40,122 bases of DNA from Chara braunii (lineage: Eukaryota > Streptophyta > Charophyceae > Charales > Characeae), in the NCBI GenBank assembly GCA_003427395.1, contig BFEA01000013.1, positions 4,303,747 to 4,343,868 on the forward strand. Reading direction: 5' to 3'. The notes under the pieces are model-generated. The model was not told the DNA's origin. It saw only the letters and a list, made by a program, of their open reading frames with translations, and made no database searches. Within the stretch, counting starts at the first letter, position 1. Every line of letters begins with the position of its first letter. Both the position numbers and the translations under genes were made by a program. This document shows, in pieces, positions 21,801 through 32,404 of the stretch.

Positions 21801-22463
21801 GGAAGCCCAAAAGTGCACTTGACTTTCTGCCACCAGAAAGGCAACCCACTGCAGCACCTAGCAGCATAGAGTTTGCTGTCAAGTATGAACAGATACTGCA
21901 GCAGGCCATTGAACATATTAGGAAGTCTCAAGATGCTATGATCACATCTGAGAATAAACATAGACGGCCCTCTAACTTTCAGGTAGGTGATAGAGTCTAG
22001 GTACAGTCATTTGAATTGGGTTAGGAGATGGGGATTTCACGAAAACTGATGCCACAGTACTTTGGGCCCTGGGAGATCTTAGACATTGTAGGGGATCAAT
22101 CGGATGGGCCTTCATACGTGATTTCAATTCCTCCACACTTGCGTACTTACCCTGTTTTCCATGCATCCAAGTTGGCACCTTTTGCTCCCACAGATCAATT
22201 TCCCTCCAGGAGAAATGTTGCCCCCAACCATGGATGGCGACGTGGACATAGACCAGATCGTGGAGCATCGTCTAATGCCTGTTCCTCGACCAGCGGGCAG
22301 AGGCCACCCTCCTAAGCCAAAAATGCAGTACCGGGTCAGATTCAGACATCATCTGGACCCCAGCAAAGGTCGGTGGTTCACGAGAGAAGAATTTATGAGA
22401 ACTGCACCTCCAGTCATTGCAGACTATGAAAGAGATCTTAAAGGGAAGATGCTTGCAAAATAG
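18886..22463 (+). pseudogene. pol of element G: protease, RT, RNase H, integrase, chromodomain-like tail
   Basis: The protease site reads D-I-G-S-T from 19161, with Ile in place of the usual Ser or Thr, and TGA at 19176. RT (19693-20421) shows GWIRPSTSPYGAPVLFVPKK, the IDLKS block, and YLDD at 20200-20211, with TAG at 20053 and 20419. RNase H has TTDASQYGIGAVL (from about 20640), then loses a few codons near 20790. SDH-TLRW has TAG for Gln at 20817. Integrase: the HHCC finger starts ECHDVTGHFGY, but a frameshift near 21290 destroys its first Cys. Catalytic Asp in SMDFMD, Asp in IVSDKD and Glu in NGQAE are present. A TAG replaces the Trp of VGDRVW (21998-22000). The tail, with YRVRF...GRWFTREEF, is a divergent chromodomain-like end. 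Confidence 0.8.
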
Positions 22464-22491
22464 AAAACTTCTCCGAGGACTATCGAAGTAC

Positions 22492-22503
22492 AGGAGGACG
22501 GAA
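22492..22503 (+). other. Polypurine tract of element G
   Basis: AGGAGGACGGAA immediately before the TG of the 3' LTR; expected plus-strand priming site. Confidence 0.6.
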
Positions 22504-23500
22504 TGCGAGGATATGGGTCCTCGGCAGGCCTAAGGGGCCTCCTGCACCATATGTGCCCGCCCTAAGTGAAGGCGGGCCTAACAAATCACGAGAGGCGCTT
22601 GGCTGTCAATTTCGCATTTGGGGTCCAGACAGTTTCGTCGTGCCAGTTGGTTGAAAGGAAACACAGGCCGAGCAGAGTGGAAACAGGCCTTCTAGGCCTT
22701 TCCGAAAGCACAGGCCCTGGGCGAGATTCGCAGCCTCATACATAGACAACTGGGAGGCCCAACCGAATGAGGCCCAGTAGCTGCACTAGAGGCGCAGCAT
22801 CCTGGGGCCTACCAGAAGCTTCTGGGCCCAGGCCAGTCCAGCCAGGCTGCCGAATGAGGCAGGCTCTTTCCATATAGGAAAGAGCTTGCTGCCTGGCCAG
22901 CCATTTCGGGCACTCGCATGCTGGCGGCAGCGCTGCTGGAGCTGAAGCTCGTGGGCTGCTGCTAGCGCTGAGCGGCGAGGTGCAGGCACATGCGGTCGTG
23001 CAGGGAGCAGGGCGTTGAGGGCAGCGCCATAGCCCAGCCTCCATAGCTGGCAGGGCGTGGATGTACAGTGAGGTGCACCGGTGGTCTTCGGGTGTACAAC
23101 AAAGGGAGACGTGGGAGAGCGTCAAGGGGGAGAGAGAAGGGTGATGATGATGATGATGTGAGGGCACATACTTGGTATTGGTGATGGTTCTGCATGGGCG
23201 ACATCTTCAAGTACTTCGGGTGCTGCTGACGTCAACAGTTGCGTTGTCAATTAGTAGGCTAGTAGTAGTTGTGTAGGGAGTAGGCTGGGCGCCGAGCGCC
23301 AAGTAGGGAGATAGAGACTGGATACATATGTTGGTGGTGGCGAGAGCAAGCTCTTATTGACATTGACTTTCAGTGCTACGATTCTCCATTGGTGTTATGT
23401 TGGTGCAATGCTGCTTCCTTAACACTGTGTTACGATTTGGCTTTCAATGTGATTGTGCAATCTGAATATTGTCATCTCGCTTCTGTTCATTTTCCTTGCA
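22504..23500 (+). repeat. 3' LTR of element G (997 bp)
   Basis: Homologous to 14692-15681 over its full length, with scattered substitutions and small indels. Contains a shorter (GAT)n run near 23142-23157. Confidence 0.9.
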
Positions 23501-24183
23501 CATATTTTAGAATTTAATTAAATTCTTTTCGTTCGAATTAATTAATTCTTTCTCAACATTGCTTTTTTCGAAATTTGAAACTGCTTTTAATTCATTCTTT
23601 TTCGAAAATTTTGGAAATATGTTAAAATTAATTAAATTCTTTTTTGGCATTTCCTTTTCGAAATTTGAAAATAATTTAAATTAATTTTTTTTCTTGTATA
23701 TTTTAATTCATAAAAATTCCCTTTTCGATTTTTTTCTTGAAATTCGAAAACGCCTTATGATCAATTCTTTTTCGAAATTCTTTCTTGAAATTCGGGAATA
23801 TTTTAGAATTACTTAATTCCTCTTTCGAGTTTTTCACGTTTTCTTGTAAAATCATACCCCAAAATTAATTTCAAATAAATTTAAACCCAAATTGGAATTT
23901 ATTTTTGTTCAAAACTAATTGTTTCCTTTTTCCTTTTTCTTATATTTTCAGCGAAAATTTTTGGAAAATTTCATTTTGCAAGTTTCTCCTTCGAACTCTT
24001 TTTTTATTTCTTTCCAAAGCGTATTCTCGAATTAATGTCGAATAAGTTTAATTAATTCGAATCGGAATTAATTTATTTTAATTCTTGTTTTGCAAATTTT
24101 ATTTTTTTGGCAATTATCTTCCTTGATAAATCACTTGATGATGTTCTACTCTTGTAAATAGGAACACCCCCCCCCCCCCCCCC
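23501..24183 (+). other. Leader of element E, part 3 (AT-rich)
   Basis: Continues the AT-rich DNA interrupted at 14691 by element G. Degenerate repeats combine TTAATTAATTC with TTTTTCGAAATT at about 60-70-bp spacing. Ends in a poly-C run before the second gap. No gene. Confidence 0.6.
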
Positions 24184-24239
24184 NNNNNNNNNNNNNNNNN
24201 NNNNNNNNNNNNNNNNNNNNNNNNNNNNNNNNNNNNNNN
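24184..24239. other. Assembly gap (56 N) with duplicated flanks
   Basis: The sequence GA(T/C)GTTCTACTCTTGTAA stands at 24140 and again at 24241, each followed by a poly-C run. The gap may therefore be an unmerged overlap. Confidence 0.9.
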
Positions 24240-24277
24240 TGACGTTCTACTCTTGTAAATAGGACCCCCCCCCAGGC

Positions 24278-25893
24278 ATGCCACGCTCAACCAGGAACTC
24301 TCAACGAGCAGCCACCGACGCCGCCGCTGTTGCTGCCGCCTCCACCTCATCTGCTACTAACTCCTCAGCCAACGCTACCACCGCTTCCTCCCCCACCATG
24401 GCCCAATCATCCAGCATTGATATGTTCGGCATCCACACCGACTCCGTCGACAGCAGCGCCCGCAACCTCGCAGGCGAGCAAACACCAGCACCCGATGCCG
24501 CCATCGACCTCGCGACACTTTTTCGCATGATGACATCCCTCCAATCATCCATGGACGACATCAAAACATCCGTTTCCACCACCTCTGCTCGCGTGACCAC
24601 CATGGAAAGTCACACCCCCGCCATCCAGGTCGTCACCACCACATCCCCCCCCCTCACCTCGGGTGCCACCACCCTTTCCCCATCCTCCGCCTCCACGTCT
24701 ACACCAATCACCCCGTCCGCCACATCCACCCCCCTCTCCGCTAGCATATCATCCACACCTCCGCCTTCATCCACCACTACCTCCACCTTGGTCACCAAGA
24801 CGACAAACCCCGCCGTCACACAATCATCAACCATTCCCTCCCAGTCAAAACCCCTCATGACTACATCCACTATCACTTCCACCCATACCCAGGTCACCCC
24901 CACACTTCAAGCCCTGCTTCCCGTTATCCCAACACCTCCTCCGTCCACACTCCTCCCGACCAATCCCACTACCGACTTCACCCGGGTACGGTCCTCCTCA
25001 CCCAAACTTGATTTCAACACCCTCGCCACCACAACACCCTGACAGGTAACATTCCCCCATCCTTCCGGTCAATGGATATCCCCCCGTTCACCGGCCTTCC
25101 CCACGAGGACGTCTTCGTCTTTCTCAACAAACTATACGATGCCTTCTCCCTCTACAACATCCTTGTCACACACTGGCTCCCTATTGCTAGCACCAGGTTA
25201 CAGGAAGGCGCCGCTCGTTGGTGGTACACCGAACGAGCTAACCGCCAACTTGCAAACGAGGAACCCCATTCCTTCTTTCAGTGGGTTAATCTCATCACAA
25301 GCACATTTCGACCACAAAATATGGTCGATGACTACTTTGACCAACTCTGTCATCTTCGACAGAACGGCCCGACCGACCGTTTTGTCCAATACGTCTGTGC
25401 GTTCTGGCAACACATCCCCCTTGACCACGTCAGCGATGCCGCATTCATCTCCCGCTTCAAACGGGGATGCCTCAACGACCTAGCCGCCTCCCTCGTCCCC
25501 GACCCCCCGATGTCTCTCTCCGATCTCCTCAACCGCGCCATTAACCTGGACAAATTCCTCACACCATACAAGGACGCACTCACATCCGCCCCGCCCCGCC
25601 CACGATTCTTTCATAATATTACCAACGAAACCTCTCTCTCTGCCTCCTTGGACAAGTTCTCCGCCCCCAACCCTGACATCCTCTCTGATCCACTAGACAC
25701 CACATCACTCTCCTCTGACGAACTCTCCGCCATTCACCTCATGAGAATGGAAAAGAGAGAACGCTCCAGCCATCCTCCCATGAACAGCCACCCAACCCGT
25801 CTCACGAAACTCAAGCCGGAGGAGCGAACCTTCCTTCAAGCAAACGGTGGTTGTTCCCGGTGTTGACAGTTAGGACATCAACAGACAAACTGT
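24278..25893 (+). pseudogene. gag of element E
   Basis: Starts at the ATG at 24278. The first 250 residues are Ser/Thr/Pro/Ala-rich with a short helical part (LFRMMTSLQSSMDDIK). A frameshift near 25030 leads to the frame of 25072-25866, which holds the retrotransposon gag core: DIPPFTGLPHEDVFVFLNKL, QEGAARWWY, FQWVNLITSTFRP and VQYVCAFWQHIP. The zinc knuckle spans 25852-25893 and has all four ligands (CX2CX4HX4C), but the residue after the second Cys is TGA (25864-25866), consistent with CGA to TGA. Role: structural polyprotein of the chromovirus. Codon use is strongly C-ending, unlike elements F and G. Confidence 0.75.
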
Positions 25894-26237
25894 CCAAAGG
25901 CCGGACAATTCACACGTCAGGCACCCAGGTCCGTGGCCCCCCGACCCCCCGCTTCTGCATCCGCCACTCCCGGTCCCTCCCCCATATGAACACCGTCCCA
26001 AGGATCACCATGAACCCGTCTCGACATCGACGATTAGTCTGCTGGCCATCCCATCGGTGACAACCTCCACCCCACCGGTGGCCCATTTGGAATCGACAAC
26101 ACTTCTGCCTCCACCCTCTCCGGTGTCGCACATCGCACCGAACGACCCTTAGGCGTCGCAACCCTCGTCGCCTGACGCCCCCCTCACTGCCACATGTTTC
26201 GCAACCCTCCTTCCGAATTCATCCTCTGTCACCATCT
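25894..26237 (+). other. Deleted pol region of element E
   Basis: Between the gag knuckle and the integrase ORF, where about 2 kb of protease, RT and RNase H are expected, there are only 344 bases with no recognisable motif in any frame. A short open stretch around VTIYDFVGEQAQIDWLVRL (about 26225-26280) is unrecognised. Confidence 0.6.
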
Positions 26238-27808
26238 ATGATTTTGTTGGGGAACAAGCCCAAATCGATTGGCTTGTCCGATTATGCAATGAACAACGCC
26301 ACCATGACTCATATCCAGCTCCTCCTATTGCTTCACCATCGCTACACCCAAGGTTACCTCTCTTGCCCGGATTTCTCAACAATCTACAGCAAACTTCGTG
26401 ACCTCGACCCTATCCCCAACTACTCCCTCTATGACAATCTCCTTTACATCGATACTAAAGGCACCCGCCGACTTTGCATCCCTGACGCACATGGCCTCCG
26501 TACCCAGCTCTTGGCTGAGCATCACGATGCCAAGACTGCAGGACACCTCGGGTTTCGAAAAACCTTCGACACCATCTCTCGCTACTTCTACAGGTCTTCC
26601 CTACTTGTCGACGTCAAAGCCTACATTCGCTCATGCCTCACATGTCAAACCGTCAACCCCTCAAACCACGCCAAGCCTGGCAAGCAACAATCATTGCCGA
26701 TCCCCACCCACCGGTGGCAATCCATCTCCAAGGACTTCGTTTGTGGTCTCCCCAAGACCGACCGCGGACATGATTTCATCCATGTCACTGTTTGCCGTTT
26801 GACTAAACGTGCCCACTTCATCCCTTGCACCACATCGCACAGCGCCAAGGACATCGCTATTCTCTTCTTCAACCATGTCGCACGCCATCACGGTCTCCCC
26901 GAGAACATCATCAGCGACCGTGATCCTCGCTTCCTTTCACAATTATGGAAACACCTCTTTAAAGCCTACGGAACCACGCTCAAGTATAGCACTGCATTCC
27001 ACCTATAGACCGATGGACAAACCGAGAAGATGAACGATACTCTCCAAAGAATCCTAAGGAAGTATTGTCATCCACATCAACATGATTGGGATCAGTTGCT
27101 CACCGCCGCCGAGATCACCTACAACAATGTTATCTGCCCTTCCAGTGGCATGTCTCCATTCTACCTCAACCTTGGCTATCATCCGCGCTTGCCCTCCGAC
27201 TTCCTGCTCCCCTCGCAACTCAACCCCTCCACCCCCTGCCCTTCTCTCAATGAATGGGTAGCAACAATGAACAGACTCTTCAGAGAAGCTACCAAAGCCC
27301 TTGAACGAACACAAGAACAACAAGCCAACAAGACTAACAAACACAGATGTGACGTGCCATTCAAAGTAGGGGACAAAGTCTGGCTTTCTGCCAAATGCTT
27401 TGAACCCGAACACGGCTTGTCCAAGAACCTCTCGAACAAGTGGCTCAGACCCTTCCTCATCATTGACCCGTCAACTACAAACTCCAACTCCCCCCTGACA
27501 TGAGTCATGTCCACCCTGTCTTCCACATAGAATACCTAAAAGAATACCATGAGTCCCCACCCCAATTCGTTGACCGCCCATATCCTAGACCTCCACCAAT
27601 CATGTTACCCAGAGGCCCTGAATTCGTCATCGAAGCCATCACAGGACGTAGAACTACTCCTGTATCTGACCACCCTGAACCAATCACAGAATACAAAGTT
27701 AAATGGACAGGATACCCTGACGAAGAATCCACATGGGAACCTCTTGCTAACCTTAAGAATGCTATGAAACTTGTTCGCGCCTATGATTGTGCTCACCCTA
27801 TATCCTAG
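26238..27808 (+). pseudogene. Integrase with chromodomain of element E
   Basis: The HHCC zinc finger (EHHDAKTAGHLGF ... RSCLTCQ) is intact. Catalytic core: Asp in SKDFVCGLP, Asp in IISDRDPRF, and Glu in TDGQTE. The conserved HPQTDGQTE reads HL-stop-TDGQTE, with TAG at 27006-27008, fitting CCA CAG changed to CTA TAG. The same frame then runs from 27030 to a shift near 27465. The last frame (27500-27808) holds SHVHPVFHIEYLKEY and a canonical chromodomain, YKVKWTGYPDEESTWEPLANL. Known: chromovirus integrases carry such a domain, which binds histone marks and steers insertion to heterochromatin. The chromodomain end is duplicated downstream. Confidence 0.8.
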
Positions 27809-27920
27809 ATACATAATATAACTCCAACCCTATGCTAACCTTAAGAATGCTATGAAACTTGTTCGCGCCTATGATCGTGCTCACCTTATATCCTAGATAC
27901 ATAATATAACTTAAACCCTA
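27745..27920 (+). repeat. 88-bp tandem duplication at the chromodomain end
   Basis: 27745-27832 and 27833-27920 are near-identical. Each includes the last codons of the chromodomain, the TAG stop and ATACATAATATAAC. Only the first copy is translated. Confidence 0.9.
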
Positions 27921-28851
27921 AGCCCTTGCATAAACCCCACCTTGACCTCGCCAAAACCCCGCATTCCTGCTCTACACACACCCCTGCACCCAGCAAAGCC
28001 CTTGCCCCTTGATCTCCCTCTGTCTGATCCGCTCTTGCCTCCGTCTCGGCCCGTTCTCCCATCTGTCCTCCGCCACATCCTTGTCTCTCTTGTCCAAATG
28101 CTCTTTGTGGCCCCTGCGCGTCGCCGACGATAATGGATCTAATGGCAAGCGCACGAGGACGATGGCATGCGGCAGCTCAGTACGAGGAGATAAGACAGCT
28201 GGCTGGCCACCATGCTGTTCCCTTTGGCCGGCACCTTGGACTCGAAGACTTCTGGAGCAGCACCTTTGATATGGATAACAAGATCAGTCTGCGACCTGCT
28301 ATCCGGATTAGACCGCATCATCAAATCGTGTATCGGACGCAACTTGCTACTGCGACAATCAAGCTGAAGTCCTCGTCGCCTACATCACGGAACTGCTGAA
28401 GACTGTTTTCTCACTGCCACTTCTGTGACACCCTCCAAGACCTTCCTCAAGACATTTCTTCGCTTTTGACACTCTGTTACAGACCTGAGACGTTGTTTTT
28501 CCAGACCCCTCAAACACCCTAACACTTGAGCATTGAACAAACAATTTTTATTTTTTTTAATTTCTCTCAAACCTGACAACCTATAACCTTGTAGAACACC
28601 AATAGGACTACCCTGATACCTGTAGAACCTGAATAGGATTACCATGTTACCTGAACATTGCCACTCTCACCCTTGTAGACCCTCAATAGGATCACCCTGT
28701 TACGTGAGCAATGATTCCCTCATCCCTGTAGAACCTCAATAGGATTACCCTGCTACTTGCATTACTCCCGTTTCCTTTTCTGACCAGTGATCGGCCTCGT
28801 CCCGTCCTTCACAGTTTCATTGGGTCTTTGGCAGCCGGGACGTTGCCTTCC
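27921..28851 (+). other. 3' untranslated region of element E
   Basis: No convincing gene. The ORF at 28133-28399 has no known motif. The part 28587-28760 is a minisatellite. Confidence 0.6.
28587..28760 (+). repeat. Minisatellite, four units
   Basis: Units built on CTGTAGAACCTCAATAGGAT followed by TACCCTGTTAC, at about 28587, 28620, 28671 and 28724, with variable spacers. Confidence 0.85.
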
Positions 28852-28866
28852 AGAGGGAGGGGATAG
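28852..28866 (+). other. Polypurine tract of element E
   Basis: AGAGGGAGGGGATAG directly before the 3' LTR. Confidence 0.8.
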
Positions 28867-29387
28867 CGTTACGGACTCAACCGGGGCTCGATCCCTGGTC
28901 TGCGGGGTACCACCCGCCAGGCTGCTATTCTATTTTTTTCTGGAGTTTTTGATCTCCGTTTCCTGACTATTGGCGCCCTCTGCAGTTGGCGCCCGTTCTC
29001 AAATCCCGCCTCTGCCACTTTCGGATTTCATACTTGGAGCCATCTGACATTCTGGCACCCAGGCTCAGACCTTCGATTTCAGTTCAGCCACAAGGCAAAT
29101 TGCACTTTTGCCCTCGGACTCAACTTGAGTCCGGTACTTAAGACCGGACTCAAGCTGAGTTCGGGGGACGCAGTTTTCCGCCTCAGTGCTTGTGCTTCAG
29201 TGTGACTTGCTGCGACATTGTGTACGGAACCACGATTGCGACATTGCGACTTTGCCACTTTGCCACTTTGTGTTCGTGTCCATCGAGTCGTGTCGAGTCC
29301 GTGTCGAGTTGAGCGAGTGTGTGTGTGTGCTCTCACTCCCTCCCTCTCTCTTCCCTGACCTCGCTGCTCTGCCTCAGCCCCGTCACA
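28867..29387 (+). repeat. 3' LTR of element E (521 bp)
   Basis: Homologous to 11554-12082. The first base of TG is C here (CGTTACGG). Ends CCGTCACA, followed by the TSD AGGAG. Confidence 0.9.
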
Positions 29388-29392
29388 AGGAG

Positions 29393-32316
29393 GAGGATGA
29401 ACAAGAAAGTGAGAGCAGCTCAGAATCCGAGGAGTAGTCTCAGAAAGATGATATAGTGGGAAACTGAGCTGGGCCAGCAAGCGATCTCTCTTAAGGGTAT
29501 GTCGAAAAGAGAATACATGGTGAGCGTCTAGGCAAGGAAGCGCAGGACTTACTGAAATTAATTGTCCTAGCTTTGTGTCTCAGGGGTGACATTAGGTGGG
29601 GGAAATCCTATGTGAAGTATTGGTTGAGCCTGAACTCAAGTGAATGGGATACGCTGCTACAAGGGAGCAGTTGTGTCTACCTCTTTATCTCCCCATTCTT
29701 CAAACTCACATATGTTGGGAAAACAGAAAGAGAACTGCACACCAGGTGGTGGGAGCGTGTGAGAGAGGCCATAACTGATTCAAAGGAGAAGGTGCACAGG
29801 TGGCTAGGGAAAGTAGGGTCTTGTAATTATGTCGCCTTGCCTGTATGGTTTGGGAGTAAAAACTCTCTTTTGAGCATGGAATAACTAGTAATTAAAAGTA
29901 TGAATCCCGGTCTGAATATGAGAAGAACAAATAACAAGCCGTCGAGAAGGAGGCCGAGAAAGCTGCAAATGAATGGGAACAAGGCAGAGAGTTGTAAGAT
30001 AGCTTTATCGTTTGAATGTGATCAATTGAACTGTCATGGGGAGCCTAGCCTCTTGAAGATACTGAAAAAAGCAGCTAGTGCAAGCAGACTAAAAATTTCT
30101 AACTGTAAAAGGGGAGCAATGGCTAAAACCATGGGGTTTAGTAAGACTTTTGTATGGATACAGTACAATTGAATTTCTAGGAACAAAATATTCGCTGAAG
30201 GATGTAAAACACTTCATCCAAGAAGGTGGGGAGTGGTTTATTACGAAGGTACAGAAGACGAAGAATAAAACTGAGATTGCAAAGGCGGATATTATTACCA
30301 TTCTGAGGGCGCCTTGGAAGCGAAAGTCACTATACAAAAAGAAACGAGATGAACTTCTACAACTGAATGCAGGGATAAAGCCGTTAAATACTGCTAGAGG
30401 AAGACAAATCGCAAGAGGCATCATCACAAGGGTTACAAAAAAGATGTTTGGAATTAACCCTAGACATAGGATTAAATTAAAAATTCTTTTTTGTGACTTG
30501 GTAAGTAAAAAGAAAATACATGCTTGTTTCAAGGAATGGATAAAAGGGAGGATCTCTCCATATTGTCTATCTGACTTGCTGATTAGTAGGATGAGAATTG
30601 TATGGCAGAAAAGAAAGTTTGTCGGGGACATCCTACATAATCATTAGCGCTTCGCGAGAGGAAGTGGATGGCCCTGCGCTTGCGAAGGCTTTGACTTGCC
30701 TAAATATAATGGGCATGTTTGAGTCGGACTTGACGAGATTGGGGCAATCCGGGACTTTGTGTTGAACGCAAAAAACATACCTTACCCAGGGAGCTTGCTT
30801 ACTGGTAGTGAGGTAAACTTGGCATGTAACGCTGCGTTGGAGCCTTTGAAGAAAATGGGATGTGTAAATCAAGCGGAAATGGTGCACCTAAATTGGATGG
30901 ATATATGTGTGAGAGGAACAACACACCTTGTGGGTTGTGACACTGCATATGTCCTTGGCTTGGAACAGCCTCTCAAGGGGCTGGTACTCTCACCATTGGA
31001 TCAAAATCCAGGTGCAACTCTAGTGGAGTGCCCGATACTTTACGAGAAGGGCATGAGAATGATGTACAATTACAATGGGAACTATCAAAAGATGAACGAA
31101 ACTGAGGATGAAATTCAGAATGAGGCAAGGAAGCAGAATCTCGGCCTAAAGCTTGGGAGAATATTGAAATGGGACAAGAAAGGAAGACTACAACAGGCTT
31201 ACATTCTGTCAAAGGACAACGACCCTTGTAAGAAGCAGCCTATTGTACCTTCATTTTTAAGTCCTACAAAGAATGCAATGGGATATCTGGCACAAAGCCT
31301 GAATTTTCTCATTAAGAAATTGAGAGTGAGGCATTTTAATCTCACCGAGGCCAAGCACTTAAAGGAAAGGATCAAGAAAGCAAATGATTCGACGCATCAG
31401 GATTTCGGAATGAATGCGAGAATCACTGTGAGAACATATGATATGAAGGAAATGTTTACGAGACTGCCTCACGAAGAAATCATAAAAGCAATCACATGGA
31501 TGGTCCAGTTTTTCATTGATAAAGGTCAGTACTGGATACGTATCAAAACAAAAGGGAAGAAAGCGACCTTTGGTAAATCGCATGGTGAGTCGGGTTGGGA
31601 ATCACTGAGGTTGTCAGACTTGATTACTTTAACGAAGTTCCAGTTGGATAACACCTTCTTCTACTCTATGACGCAAATCCAGAAGCAGAATATTGGCATC
31701 CTTATGGGGGGGAGACCAAGCCCCCCTCTGGCGAATGTACTTCGCATATATGCAGAGCAACAATTCCTCTTATCACTGGGGGTTGATGCTAGGTGCATGG
31801 ATGGCAGTGGATTCATTGATGACTTGCTAATGGTTGGCTGGTACAATGTGACTGATGAAAGTGGACGTGGGCGGATGGATCCTAGACAAAATTAAGGATT
31901 GCTACCACAAGGACTTGGTGCTCGAGCGGACTGACGTAGGTGACGATATGGTTGAGTTCTTGGAGACAAGGCTGATTGTAGCAAAGAAGCCGGCTTGGAT
32001 TTACAGTTTTCAGAAGTTGAAAAACTTCGATACAATCTGGGAAGGAAGGAGAGGCCGGTTCCGAACGATAAGGGATGTTGATTCGTACGCTCCCCTGATC
32101 CAGAAGTTTGAAGTAGTATCCAACACCATTTACAAAATAAGGGACAATACAAATACAAAATTTTCCCCGTGGTGGAGCCTGCTAACTTTTTTGAAAGAAT
32201 TGAAGGTGAATGGGTACCCAAGAGAAATGTTTGAAGCTGGTTTGGTGAAGATGAAAAAAAGGGAGAGCATTTTTTCCTGGAATGAGATTGCGTCCAAAAT
32301 GTTGGAGTGGAAGTAA
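29393..32316 (+). pseudogene. PLE GIY-YIG endonuclease - reverse transcriptase
   Basis: After an acidic Glu/Ser linker, frame 2 has stops at 29435 and two more before the GIY-YIG domain (29573-29884). This begins CVYLF, then YVGKT (29711-29725) and the conserved Arg in LHTRWWERV. The first Gly of GIY is Cys and no CCHH motif is seen, as reported for Chlamys. A stop at 29882 and a frameshift near 30150 follow. The linker CxC (30675-30683, PCAC) lies between in-frame stops at 30645 and 30720. The RT domain (30759-31895) shows motif A YDMKEMF, motif B' GILMGGRPSPPLANV and motif C FIDD (31812-31823). A frameshift near 31855 leads to the thumb region (to the TAA at 32316). PLE RTs are related to telomerase RT. 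The copy is inactive. Confidence 0.75.
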
Positions 32317-32404
32317 AAAAAAAAGGAGGGGGGGGGGGGGGGGGGGNGGGAAAAAGGAGAGGGAGGTGGGTAAGCAGTAAGCATGAAGAAAGAGGAGGGG
32401 GGCG
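32317..32404 (+). other. PLE 3' UTR with poly-G run
   Basis: An A run is followed by about 18 G with one N (32347), then purine-rich sequence. No gene. Confidence 0.6.

Larger units (their letters stand above)
14692..23500 (+). mobile_element. Ty3/gypsy retrotransposon (element G), full-length, decayed
   Basis: LTRs 14692-15681 and 22504-23500 begin TGCGAGGATATGGG and end TTTCCTTGCA. The flanks are (A)CATA before (14687-14691) and CATA after (23501-23504); counting the shared terminal A gives a 5-bp ACATA. PBS at 15685-15696; purine-rich AGGAGGACGGAA (22492-22503) just before the 3' LTR. The order gag, protease, RT, RNase H, integrase, chromodomain-like tail is the Ty3/gypsy order. The LTRs differ visibly, roughly one base in 10-20 near their 5' ends by eye, so the insertion is not recent. 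Many stops and frameshifts. Confidence 0.9.
11554..29387 (+). mobile_element. Ty3/gypsy chromovirus (element E), internally deleted
   Basis: LTRs at 11554-12082 and 28867-29387 are clearly the same sequence with scattered differences. They are flanked by AGGAG at 11549-11553 and 29388-29392. The PBS follows the 5' LTR, and a polypurine tract (28852-28866) precedes the 3' LTR. The internal region holds a GC-rich leader, AT-rich DNA, gag (24278-25893) and integrase-chromodomain (26238-27808). Protease, RT and RNase H are absent: only 344 bases separate the gag knuckle from the integrase ORF. Two younger LTR insertions (B and G) lie in its leader. Length without these is about 7.9 kb. Confidence 0.85.

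Noticed and set aside
28133-28399. 88-residue ORF in the 3' region of element E
   Set aside because: No known motif, no similarity to integrase or chromodomain; likely chance.
31848-31860. CTGATGA as a hammerhead ribozyme core
   Set aside because: It lies in RT coding sequence with no matching GAAA-stem arrangement; Chlamys-type PLEs are reported to lack hammerheads.
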